From contig NZ_LN890655.1 of NCBI RefSeq assembly GCF_900066015.1, forward strand, positions 1,466,726 through 1,530,725: a DNA stretch of 64,000 nt. The letters run 5' to 3'. Both the position numbers and the translations under genes were made by a program. Of the stretch, positions 42,437-50,042 are shown piece after piece (position 1 is the stretch's first letter; every line of letters starts with the position of its first letter). The notes beneath the pieces are model-generated. The model saw nothing but the letters and a program-made list of their open reading frames with translations, made no database searches and was not told where the DNA came from. This stretch comes from Candidatus Promineifilum breve (lineage in GTDB: Bacteria > Chloroflexota > Anaerolineae > Promineifilales > Promineifilaceae).

Positions 42437-45370
42437 ATGATCGTCACGATTGTCGCCAAGACCCACATGGGCGGCGGGGCGTGCATCGGCGGGATCACCG
42501 CTGACGGCCGCTCCGTGCGCCTCATCGCCCCCGACATGGCCTTCAACGAGCACTTCAACCTCGATTATCAGGTTGGCGACGTGTGGGAGATCGCCGGCGA
42601 GCCGCCCGATGACCTCCTCCCGCCGCACACCGAGAACGTCATCGTGCGGCGCAAACGGCGGCAGGGCGTGGCCGACGATCTGCCCGGCCTCATCGAGCGC
42701 CACATGCCGCCCCGCGCCGGCGGTCTGGCTGCGCTCTACGACGGGCTGACGCAAAGTAGCAAGCCGGGTGGCCCGCTCTACATTGCCCACGCCGAACCGG
42801 ACCTGACCGGTCAGCGGGCAATGTCCGGCGGGCAGGCAACAGACGCGGCCGACGTGTCGGGTCTGGGCGTCCCGGGCTATAGCACCATCTTCTGGCGGCC
42901 CGACCAACCCCTGACCCGCGACACGGAGGGCAAGCGCATCCGCTACCGCTACCCGACCGATGACGGCGGCCGCACGCTGACCTTCGTTGGCTTCCAGGAG
43001 CCGCTCGCGGTCATCCCGGCCGGGACATTGTTGCGCGTGTCGCTGGCCCACTGGTGGCGGCCACAAGAGCATCCGGAGGCCGAGCCGCGCTGTTATCTTC
43101 AGTTGTCGGGCTGGTATGAGCTGGGCGATGACGTCCCCTTCGCCGAGCAGGGGAGCAGGGGGGCGGAGGAGCAGGGGAGCGGCGGCGAGTGGCCGGCGCT
43201 TGACGATGCGCCGACGCTCGACGAGGCCCGCGCCGTGCTGAAGCGCGTCTACGGCTACGACGACTTCCGGCCGTTGCAGGCTGAGATCATCGCCAACGTG
43301 CTGGCCGGGCGCGACAGCCTGGCCGTGATGCCCACCGGCAGCGGCAAATCGCTGTGCTACCAGTTGCCCGCCCTGCTCTGGCCGGGGCTGACGGTGGTCG
43401 TGTCGCCGCTCATCTCGCTCATGGAAGACCAGGTGATGCAGTTGCGCCAGGTGGGCGTGGCCGCGGTCTTTCTGAACAGCACCCTGGCCTACGATGGCTA
43501 CGTCGAGATCGCCCACCGCATCCGGGCCGGGCGGGTCAAGCTGCTCTACACCTCGCCGGAGACGCTGCTGCGGCCGGAGACGCTGGTCATGCTCGATGAG
43601 TGCCGCGTCGATTGCCTGACCATTGACGAAGCCCACTGCATCTCCGAATGGGGCCACGACTTCCGGCCGGAGTATCGCCAACTGGTGCAGGTGCGCCGGC
43701 GCTTGCCCCACGCCGTCTGCCTGGCGGTGACGGCCACGGCCACCGACCGGGTGCGGCGCGACATCAAGGCCACGCTGGCCGTGGGCGACGCCGACGAGTT
43801 CGTGTCCTCCTTCGACCGCGAGAACCTCTTCCTGGCCGTGGAGCCGCGCGACGACGGGTTGGCACAATTGCAATCATTCCTGCAAGCCCATCCCGACGAA
43901 TCGGGCATCATCTATTGCACGACCCGCAAACGGACGGATGAGGTGGCGGCCTGGTTGGTGGCTCGCGGCTGGAACGCGCTGCCCTATCACGCCGGGCTGG
44001 ACAATGCCGTCCGGCGCGAGAACCAGCGCCGCTTCACCCACGACGAGACGCCGATCATCGTCGCCACCATCGCCTTCGGCATGGGCATCAACAAGTCCAA
44101 CGTGCGCTTTGTCGTCCACTTTGACTTGCCCAAGGACCTGGAGAACTACTACCAGCAGATCGGCCGCGCCGGGCGCGACGGGCTGCCGGCCGACTGCCTG
44201 CTGCTGTTCAACCGGGCCGACGCGGTGACGCTCAACTTTCTGGCTGATCAGGACGCGCCATCGCAACGCGCGGCGGCCACGGCCCGCCTGCAAGCCATGC
44301 TGGCCTATGCCGAGACGGACGGCTGCCGCCGCCGGCCGCTGCTGAGCTACTTCGGCGATACCGAGTTCGCCGACAACTGCGGCCGGTGTGATAACTGCGT
44401 GGGCGGCGAGCGGGAGCGCGTCGATCTGACCGTGCCCGCCCAAAAGTTTCTCTCCTGCGTGGCCCGCACCGACCAGATATTCGGCGCGACCTACATCATC
44501 GACGTGCTACGCGGCTCGCAGCGCAAGGAGATCATCGACCGCCACCACGACCGGCTGAGCACCTACAACATCGGCGGCGAATACTCCAAGAAGCAGTGGC
44601 AGCAACTGGCGCGGCAGTTCCTCAGCGCCGGGCTGCTGGCCCAGGATATGGATCATGGCGGCTTGCGACTGACACCCAATGGGCGGGCGGTGATGAAAGG
44701 CGAGGCGTTTATGGGCGCGCCACCGGCGGCCGAGCGGGTCGTCAGCCGGCGCGGCATCGCCCAGGATTACGACGTCGCCCTGTTCGAGCGCCTGCGCCAG
44801 GTCAGGTTGCACCTGGCCCAGCAGGCCAACGTGCCGCCCTACGTGATTTTCTCCGACGCCTCGTTGCGCGATATGGCGATCTATTATCCGCACTCGCGCG
44901 AGTCGTTCCTCCAGGTGCAGGGTGTCGGCGCGGTGAAGCTGGAGCGGTATGGCGACGAATTTTTGGGGGTTATTGGCGATTATTGTCGGGAGAAGGGGTT
45001 GAGCGAGAAGGCGCGGACGGCTGACGCCGCCCTGCCGTTCAATAGCCCGCCGCGTTCTTCGCCCCGCCGCGAGGAGATCACCAACCTCTATCGCCGCGGC
45101 CACACCGTGGGGGCCATCGCCGAAATGTTCAATATCAGGCTACAAACGGTGGTGAATTATCTGTGGGAGTCCGTCCGGGAAGGGGTAGAGATCGATGCCG
45201 CGCCTTTATTGGCCGATTCCAAGCTTGGGCCCGACGAGCAGGCCCGTGTGTTGCGGGTGTTCGAGGAGCTAGGCGTGGAGCGGTTGCGGCCGGTGTATGA
45301 TGCGTTGCAGGAGGCGGTGGGGTATGAGGAGTTGCATTTGTTGCGGCTGTATTATGTGGCAATGCAGTGA
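42437..45370 (+). CDS. recQ: RecQ-family DNA helicase with an extra N-terminal domain and C-terminal HTH
   Basis: 977 residues from the ATG at 42437 (GGGAGGGAG upstream). Residues 1-235 are an additional domain that I do not recognise with confidence. It begins IVTIVAKTHMGGGACIGGI and looks beta-rich, possibly OB-like. Residues 237-250 are a repeat-encoded linker. Helicase: FRPLQ (278-282), MPTGSGKS Walker A (298-305), DEAH (397-400), TATATD, and motif V/VI TIAFGMGINKS...QQIGRAGRDG. Zinc cluster at Cys630, 648, 651 and 654. An RQC winged helix and an HRDC domain (about 785-870) follow. A helix-turn-helix ends the protein (ITNLYRRGHTVGAIAEMFN). RecQ unwinds 3'-5' in repair and recombination. 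The extra domain and DUF488 neighbours hint at a dedicated system. Confidence 0.92.
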   Translation: MIVTIVAKTHMGGGACIGGITADGRSVRLIAPDMAFNEHFNLDYQVGDVWEIAGEPPDDLLPPHTENVIVRRKRRQGVADDLPGLIERHMPPRAGGLAALYDGLTQSSKPGGPLYIAHAEPDLTGQRAMSGGQATDAADVSGLGVPGYSTIFWRPDQPLTRDTEGKRIRYRYPTDDGGRTLTFVGFQEPLAVIPAGTLLRVSLAHWWRPQEHPEAEPRCYLQLSGWYELGDDVPFAEQGSRGAEEQGSGGEWPALDDAPTLDEARAVLKRVYGYDDFRPLQAEIIANVLAGRDSLAVMPTGSGKSLCYQLPALLWPGLTVVVSPLISLMEDQVMQLRQVGVAAVFLNSTLAYDGYVEIAHRIRAGRVKLLYTSPETLLRPETLVMLDECRVDCLTIDEAHCISEWGHDFRPEYRQLVQVRRRLPHAVCLAVTATATDRVRRDIKATLAVGDADEFVSSFDRENLFLAVEPRDDGLAQLQSFLQAHPDESGIIYCTTRKRTDEVAAWLVARGWNALPYHAGLDNAVRRENQRRFTHDETPIIVATIAFGMGINKSNVRFVVHFDLPKDLENYYQQIGRAGRDGLPADCLLLFNRADAVTLNFLADQDAPSQRAAATARLQAMLAYAETDGCRRRPLLSYFGDTEFADNCGRCDNCVGGERERVDLTVPAQKFLSCVARTDQIFGATYIIDVLRGSQRKEIIDRHHDRLSTYNIGGEYSKKQWQQLARQFLSAGLLAQDMDHGGLRLTPNGRAVMKGEAFMGAPPAAERVVSRRGIAQDYDVALFERLRQVRLHLAQQANVPPYVIFSDASLRDMAIYYPHSRESFLQVQGVGAVKLERYGDEFLGVIGDYCREKGLSEKARTADAALPFNSPPRSSPRREEITNLYRRGHTVGAIAEMFNIRLQTVVNYLWESVREGVEIDAAPLLADSKLGPDEQARVLRVFEELGVERLRPVYDALQEAVGYEELHLLRLYYVAMQ

Positions 45371-45542
45371 ACGGGTGAGAGATAGGCTTCACAAAGGGGT
45401 TCAACTGGAGAGTCCTTTATTAAATCCTCTTTTTCATTATACTCCGTATCATATAGAAAGTTTATTTGTATAAGCACCGTACAGATGTGTTTTGTAATAC
45501 AAAGTAGGTCGGCATCTTTATTAGTTTCAAGGAGCCTAAACC
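45371..45542. other. AT-rich junction and leader of the TPR gene
   Basis: The base composition drops sharply from GC-rich to AT-rich around 45380-45420. The stretch holds several TATACT/TATAAG-like boxes and a small palindrome TTTGTAATACAAA near 45490-45503. An AAGGAG ribosome site at about 45529-45534 precedes the ATG at 45543. It marks the left edge of a probably acquired segment. Confidence 0.6.
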
Positions 45543-47195
45543 ATGCAAATCGACATCAACTCAACATCGTTTTCTGAGGAGGACTCTTTAGAATTGTTGA
45601 ACTTCCTTTATGGATTCTATCACGGCCGGCCGTTTGTTTCTGCAGAAGCCCCTGAACTTGTTGAGTTTCTCATGAATTGGGGTTTTATAGGAATGGCACG
45701 GGTAATATACATAATTCTTGGGTCAGAAGAGTTACTTAACAAAGGTCGAAAAGAAGTAAAAGAGTTGATTGAGCATTTACCTGGTACTCAATTTCCTAGG
45801 GTTGAAAGGAAGAAATTTGAAAGAGAGCTAAGGTATTACCGGGAGAGAGGACACGACAACCTCTATTCTAAATTTAGAGATGGCATGACGTCGTTTGAAG
45901 TAGGGAAGCAATTATTGAAAGACAAAGATTACGTTTCAGCTGAGGGTGAATTAAAGGAAGCGATTGAAAAAGGCATAGCAAGTTGGGATATGTATCATAA
46001 TTGTGGACTAGCACTATATAAACAGGGGAGTGAATCAGGGAACGTTTCCAAATTCGAACAGGCTATTCCATTCTATCAAGAAGCAATTTCACGTAATCTG
46101 AACGACAGTGAACCATATTCTTGCGATGACCTGAAGTGGTGTTATCACCACAGCAGCTTTCCCAATCGGTATCAATTAGCAATAGAATATTTCAGTGCTG
46201 TGTACGCACAATTCCCGGATCGTTGGTCGGCACTTCACCAGCTAGGCTGGTTACACAGCAAGTTAGGCAAGAATGAAAAGGCCATAGATCTCTATCAAGA
46301 AACCATTCGTAAGTGCTTATGGAATGCATGGGAATGCTCTGCCCTTGATCTTCTAGAAATCTATCGTAATAGCTGGAATGTTGAAGCGGGATTCAATTAT
46401 TTTGATGGCCTTGTAAACGAAGGAACTTGTAATAATTGGAGTATTTGGCATGCATACGCCTGGTTGAGATGGAATTACCGGCCCGATGGATGGAAGGAAG
46501 AAGTAATAGGAGAGGAAGTACTTCAAGCCTATAGAAAATCACTCGCCCTTCACCCAGATGGAGGATGGGGATGGACCTATTATGACTTAGGCTATGTCCT
46601 AGGTGATCTCAAAAGATATGATGAAGCGTACGAGGAGCTTACTTCAGCTAAAGCCAGACAGCCTCACTGGAGCATTTTGCGACGCATGGCGTGGACGAAG
46701 GAGATGATTGCATCAAGCAGTTCCCATCGTTCTAAGGAATTTAACGATGCACTTGAACATAACAAAGAGGTGCTGAGATTATTCACTGAGGATCCTGGTG
46801 CTTGGGTAGGGCTTGGCATAGCTTATCAACACAGACCGAAATCTTCTGTCATACCCGAAAATAGGCAATTGGATTACATACTAGCTTGGGAAGCACTTTT
46901 GCAGGTGATCAGTAAATTTCCTTCACTACCAGATGAGCTTAGAGAACAGGTTCAAAGTGAACTGGCTCTATTACAACAAGAACCCCGGATTCAGTTACAT
47001 AAACTACTTAGTGAGCGACTTGATTCGGAAGAACTTGATACTCTTTGCATGTATGCTGGCTTATCTTCAGGAGAACTGGGGACAGGTGGTATTAGGCATA
47101 GTACAAGGGTTATGAATTTTATGCTTTACTTCCAAGATAGAGAACAAGAGTTAAAAAGGGTCTGTCCTAAATTGTGTGTAAACACCATTTGGTGA
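45543..47195 (+). CDS. TPR-repeat protein with EAD-like C-terminal domain, 3' end disrupted by IS256
   Basis: 550 residues as read. An N-terminal part of about 95 residues is unrecognised. TPR-like helical repeats follow, roughly 110-460 (for example ALYKQGSESGNVSKFEQAIP, LHQLGWLHSKLGKNEKAIDL, YYDLGYVLGDLKRYDEAY). From about 483 the sequence LHKLLSERLDSEELDTLC...YFQDREQELK matches the effector-associated (death-like) adaptor fold of conflict systems. The last native residue is about 538. The final ten residues and stop come from the terminal repeat of the IS element. The lost tail (LIRENRPDLIPELI, then stop) can be read beyond the IS at 48537-48581. The AT-rich codon use unlike all neighbours suggests horizontal transfer. 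Confidence 0.82.
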   Translation: MQIDINSTSFSEEDSLELLNFLYGFYHGRPFVSAEAPELVEFLMNWGFIGMARVIYIILGSEELLNKGRKEVKELIEHLPGTQFPRVERKKFERELRYYRERGHDNLYSKFRDGMTSFEVGKQLLKDKDYVSAEGELKEAIEKGIASWDMYHNCGLALYKQGSESGNVSKFEQAIPFYQEAISRNLNDSEPYSCDDLKWCYHHSSFPNRYQLAIEYFSAVYAQFPDRWSALHQLGWLHSKLGKNEKAIDLYQETIRKCLWNAWECSALDLLEIYRNSWNVEAGFNYFDGLVNEGTCNNWSIWHAYAWLRWNYRPDGWKEEVIGEEVLQAYRKSLALHPDGGWGWTYYDLGYVLGDLKRYDEAYEELTSAKARQPHWSILRRMAWTKEMIASSSSHRSKEFNDALEHNKEVLRLFTEDPGAWVGLGIAYQHRPKSSVIPENRQLDYILAWEALLQVISKFPSLPDELREQVQSELALLQQEPRIQLHKLLSERLDSEELDTLCMYAGLSSGELGTGGIRHSTRVMNFMLYFQDREQELKRVCPKLCVNTIW

Positions 47196-48529
47196 TGGCC
47201 AGGCCATCATAGCTCAAACCGTCCTTCAAACCGAATGGCCAGTTGGTTGAGGATCTTGGCCCAATCGCGGATGGGGGCTGTCCAGCCACGGGTGACTCGT
47301 TGCGTGGCCAGGTACAGCAGCTTACGGGCCGCCTCGGGGGTGGGGAAGGCGGCCTTGGTCTTCATTACCTTGCGCAACTGGCGATGGTAACTCTCCACGC
47401 TGTTGGTGGTGTAGATGATGCGCCTAATCTCAGCCGGATAGTCGAAGAAGGTCGAGACCTCCGGCCAGTTGGTCTGCCAGGAACGAATGGCCATGGGGTA
47501 CTTTGTCCCCCAGCGCTGGCCTAGCTGCTCCAGGTTCAACTGGGCCTCGTCCCGTGTGGCCGCGCGATAGACGCGCTTGAGGTCGGCGACGAACGCCTTG
47601 TGGTCGGTCCAGGAGACGTATTTCAGGCTGCTGCGAATCTGGTGGATGACGCAGCGCTGCACCTGGGTCTGCGGGAAAACGGCCCGGATGGCCTCGCTGA
47701 AACCGTTCAGCCCATCGATACAGGCCAGGAAGATGTCGGCTACGCCCCGGTTTTGCAGGTCGGTCAGGACGCTCAGCCAGAAGTTGGCCCCTTCGCCGCC
47801 GTCGCCCAGCCAATGCCCCAGAATGTCCCGGTGGCCCTCCATATCCACGCCCAGAACGTTGTAGACAGCCGTGTTGGCCACGCGGCCCTCCCGCCGCAGC
47901 TTGATATGGATGGCATCCAGGTAGACGATGGGGTAAATGCGCGCCAACGGCCGGCTCTGCCACGCCTCCACCAGCGGCCACACCTTCTCGGTGATGGTGC
48001 TGATGGTCGTCGCCGAGATGTCTACCCCATACAGCTCGGCCAGCGTCCCGGCGATGTCGCGGGTCGACAGCCCGCGGGCGTACATGGCCAGCACCTTCTC
48101 CTCCAATTCGTTGGTGTTGCCGGCATATTTGGCCAACACCTGCGGCTCGAACGCGCCGTTGCGGTCGCGTGGTACCTGGATGCTCGTCTGGCCGGTCGAC
48201 GTGCGCACCTTCTTGGTATAATGCCCGTTGCGGTTGTTGCCGGAGTTACGGCCGGCGGCTTCATACGGCTCGTAGCCCAGGTGTTCGCTCAGTTCGCCCT
48301 CCAGCATCTGTTCCAGCGTCGAGGCGAAGAGCCGGGCAAAGACCCCTTCCTTGCCGAAAAAATCGTCCATCGACTGCACCTTGCCCAGTTCGGCCTGCAC
48401 TGTCTCCGCCGATGGCATATACTCCTGCGGTGATTGGCTTTTCTTCTGCTTTGTCATCGTGTAACCTCCGACCGTCGCAATGGCTATACTGTAGTTGATT
48501 TCTGGTTACACACAATTGCGGACACTACC
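47158..48529. mobile_element. IS256-family insertion sequence
   Basis: About 1.37 kb. The left end (47158 on: GGGTCTGTCCTAAATTGTGT) and the right end (48529 back: GGTAGTGTCCGCAATTGTGT) form imperfect terminal inverted repeats of about 25 bases sharing TGTCC and AATTGTGTGTAA. They enclose one intact transposase gene on the minus strand. No exact 8-9 bp target duplication is visible: 47150-47157 and 48530-48537 differ. The element lies in the C-terminal coding region of the TPR-EAD gene. Confidence 0.9.
47207..48457 (-). CDS. IS256-family (Mutator-type) DDE transposase
   Basis: 416 residues, full length for the family. The catalytic triad is visible: Asp in IVYLDAIHIK, Asp in LACIDGLNGF and Glu in TTNSVESYHRQLRK. 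The RCVIHQIRSSLKYV segment, with the C-x2-H pattern typical of IS256 transposases, lies between the second Asp and the Glu. The frame is intact, so the element may still be active. GC content is like the host and unlike the TPR gene it interrupts, which suggests it jumped in from the resident genome after the TPR island arrived. Start ATG 48457. Confidence 0.95.
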   Translation of the reverse strand: MTKQKKSQSPQEYMPSAETVQAELGKVQSMDDFFGKEGVFARLFASTLEQMLEGELSEHLGYEPYEAAGRNSGNNRNGHYTKKVRTSTGQTSIQVPRDRNGAFEPQVLAKYAGNTNELEEKVLAMYARGLSTRDIAGTLAELYGVDISATTISTITEKVWPLVEAWQSRPLARIYPIVYLDAIHIKLRREGRVANTAVYNVLGVDMEGHRDILGHWLGDGGEGANFWLSVLTDLQNRGVADIFLACIDGLNGFSEAIRAVFPQTQVQRCVIHQIRSSLKYVSWTDHKAFVADLKRVYRAATRDEAQLNLEQLGQRWGTKYPMAIRSWQTNWPEVSTFFDYPAEIRRIIYTTNSVESYHRQLRKVMKTKAAFPTPEAARKLLYLATQRVTRGWTAPIRDWAKILNQLAIRFEGRFEL

Positions 48530-48530
48530 G

Positions 48531-48581
48531 CTCAGGCTCATTAGAGAAAATCGACCCGATCTAATCCCTGAACTCATTTGA
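48531..48581 (+). pseudogene. Severed C-terminal fragment of the TPR-EAD gene
   Basis: Directly right of the IS the frame reads LRLIRENRPDLIPELI then TGA (48579-48581). This fits the usual end of an EAD-type domain, a helix with RRERP(D/N). Joining it after ELKR (ending 47159) restores a continuous helix QELKR-LIRENRPDLIPELI. Only the codon AGG is shared by both flanks. Confidence 0.7.
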
Positions 48582-48663
48582 GCGAATCTTTCCTATTTTG
48601 ATCGAGAATTGACGTTGTTAGTACCTCTGAGTAGCAGTCAGCATAAGAATCTCACGTGGAACC
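48582..48663. other. AT-rich tail of the acquired island, no gene seen
   Basis: No reading frame or repeat of note. Composition is still lower in GC than the region right of 48760. Confidence 0.5.
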
Positions 48664-48714
48664 TTAACTGGTTTTTCCCGCCACCCCGACGAAGAATCCT
48701 TGAATGGCCGGCAA
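48664..48714 (-). pseudogene. Remnant of an acyltransferase C-terminus (partial duplicate)
   Basis: The minus strand reads LPAIQGFFVGVAGKTS followed by TAA. The intact acyltransferase gene at 49125-49790 ends with LPVIQGFFAGVAGKNVERTL, so this is a diverged copy of its last exon-sized piece. An in-frame stop (48715-48717) lies immediately upstream, so it is not expressed as part of a larger protein. It sits between the foreign island and the antitoxin-like gene. Confidence 0.75.
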
Positions 48715-48750
48715 CTACTCCTTATTCAGGAGGCACCACTGCTGATTCAA

Positions 48751-49083
48751 CTAGACCAGCACACGAGCCTTAACCAATTGCAATTGCTCTTCAAGCCGGC
48801 CAAATCGATCCAGCTCCACTTCCTCGGCCAAACTCAAGTTGCCCTCGTCGCTTCTGTCCAGGAGATCACTCACCCTTGTTTCGATTTCCTCCGAGAAACG
48901 GAAGGCGATAATGGCTTCAGGGGTTGGGGCCTGTGTGAGCAGAGTAACGGCTTCACTGTAGGCTTTCGTCGAAATAGGGGCCAGGCGACTTAAGCCCATT
49001 TCAAGGACTAATGACAACTGGTCGCCCAATTCGGTGACGATAGGCGCCAGATGGTCGGGAATATCCAGGGTAATCGTCGTCAT
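48751..49083 (-). CDS. Antitoxin-like small protein, orphan
   Basis: 110 residues. The N-terminus TTITLDIPDHLAPIVTELGD resembles the opening beta-strand and helix of small antitoxin-like proteins common in Chloroflexota and cyanobacteria. A long helical, acidic C-terminal half follows (FSEEIETRVSDLLDRSDEGNLSLAEEVELDRFGRLE). In many genomes relatives are followed by a toxin-like nuclease gene. Here only 37 bases and a pseudogene remnant lie downstream, so the partner is absent or lost. ATG at 49083, weak ribosome site. Function not established. Confidence 0.65.
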   Translation of the reverse strand: MTTITLDIPDHLAPIVTELGDQLSLVLEMGLSRLAPISTKAYSEAVTLLTQAPTPEAIIAFRFSEEIETRVSDLLDRSDEGNLSLAEEVELDRFGRLEEQLQLVKARVLV

Positions 49084-49124
49084 GCAGTTGATTATAGCAC
49101 CGATTGCGGGGGTAATCTCACTTC

Positions 49125-49790
49125 TCAGGAGTGAAAATCACGCTGAAGCACCAACGTCCGCTCCACATTCTTCCCCGCCACCCCGGCAAAGAACCCCTGA
49201 ATCACCGGCAGGTCGGCCTCATAGCTCTCGCCCGGCCAGACCGTCGGCCCCACGCGCATGTGCTTGTTGGCGTAGTCGAAGATGACCATGACCAGCGGCA
49301 CGCCCGCGCCCCGGGCGATGTGGTAGAAGCCGCTGCGCCAGCCCTTGCTCGCGCTGTCGTGGGCTTTACCGCGCGTGCCTTCGGGCATGATTGCCAGCAT
49401 GAACTGCTCGCGGCCGTCGAACTCGTCCACCATCTGGGCCACGAAGTCGCGCGTCCGGTCGCGGTCCAGCGGGATGCCGCCGAACCAGCGCAGGAACCAG
49501 CCCACCGGCCCCACGAAGGGCGTGTGCTTCATCACGAAATGCACGTCGATGCCCAGCGTAGCCATCGTCAGGGCGGTCATAAAGAAGTCCTGATTCGACG
49601 TATGCGGCGCGCCCACTAAGACAAAGCGCGATAGTTCGGGAATTTGCCCCACCACGCGCCAGCCCATCAGCCGCATGACCAGGCCCCAGAAGCCGCGCGA
49701 CAGCCGGTTGCCCCGGCGCGGCACGCCTGCGCCTATTTGGGGTAGAGTCGTATAGGTGATCGTCTCGGTTTCGGAGCGTTTTGGCACCAT
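49125..49790 (-). CDS. 1-acyl-sn-glycerol-3-phosphate acyltransferase family protein (PlsC-like)
   Basis: 221 residues. The acyltransferase motif I is HTSNQD (H-x4-D) in VGAPHTSNQDFF. The acceptor-phosphate motif is FVGPVGWFLRWFGGIPLDRD. Motif III is the PEGTR in IMPEGTRGKAHDSASKGWRSGFYHIA. The protein is short and lacks an N-terminal membrane anchor. It resembles the DUF-type PlsC proteins of Cytophaga/Chloroflexi rather than E. coli PlsC. It would transfer a fatty acyl group in phospholipid synthesis. A truncated duplicate of its C-terminus lies 410 bases downstream at 48664-48714. Confidence 0.88.
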   Translation of the reverse strand: MVPKRSETETITYTTLPQIGAGVPRRGNRLSRGFWGLVMRLMGWRVVGQIPELSRFVLVGAPHTSNQDFFMTALTMATLGIDVHFVMKHTPFVGPVGWFLRWFGGIPLDRDRTRDFVAQMVDEFDGREQFMLAIMPEGTRGKAHDSASKGWRSGFYHIARGAGVPLVMVIFDYANKHMRVGPTVWPGESYEADLPVIQGFFAGVAGKNVERTLVLQRDFHS

Positions 49791-50042
49791 CCCACACTGT
49801 TTCCTTTAGCGGGGACGGGCGGTGAGATTCGTTGCCTATCCCCAATTCATTACAACACCACCCCCCGCTAAAAGAAACGCCTGATGGGTAAGAAAAGAGA
49901 ATCCACAGATTTCACAGATTTCACAGATAAAGAATGAGTGGTCAGTGGGTAGTGGACAGTGACCAGTCTGGATACTGATCACTGACCACTACCCACTTCT
50001 TCAAATCTGTGCAATCTGTGTAATCTGTGGATTCTCTTCTCC
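49791..50042. other. Intergenic region carrying a composite palindrome
   Basis: No gene. Bases 49791-49894 hold nothing recognisable apart from the leader of the acyltransferase gene. From 49895 the space is taken by the composite repeat described separately. Confidence 0.7.
49895..50039. repeat. Composite repeat: GTGGGTA hairpin inside a CACAGATT hairpin
   Basis: Outer arms 49895-49928 and 50002-50039 are CACAGATTT-type 9-base units ending in AAGAGAATCC and its complement. The loop contains a complete second hairpin of the heptamer GTGGGTA family (arms 49935-49961 and 49974-49998). The outer arms are near-identical to the element at 41721-41805, whose loop is empty. Confidence 0.9.

Noticed and set aside
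45543-48581. Prophage or integrative element
   Set aside because: There is no integrase, structural phage gene, tRNA target or flanking direct repeat. The only mobile gene is the IS256 transposase.
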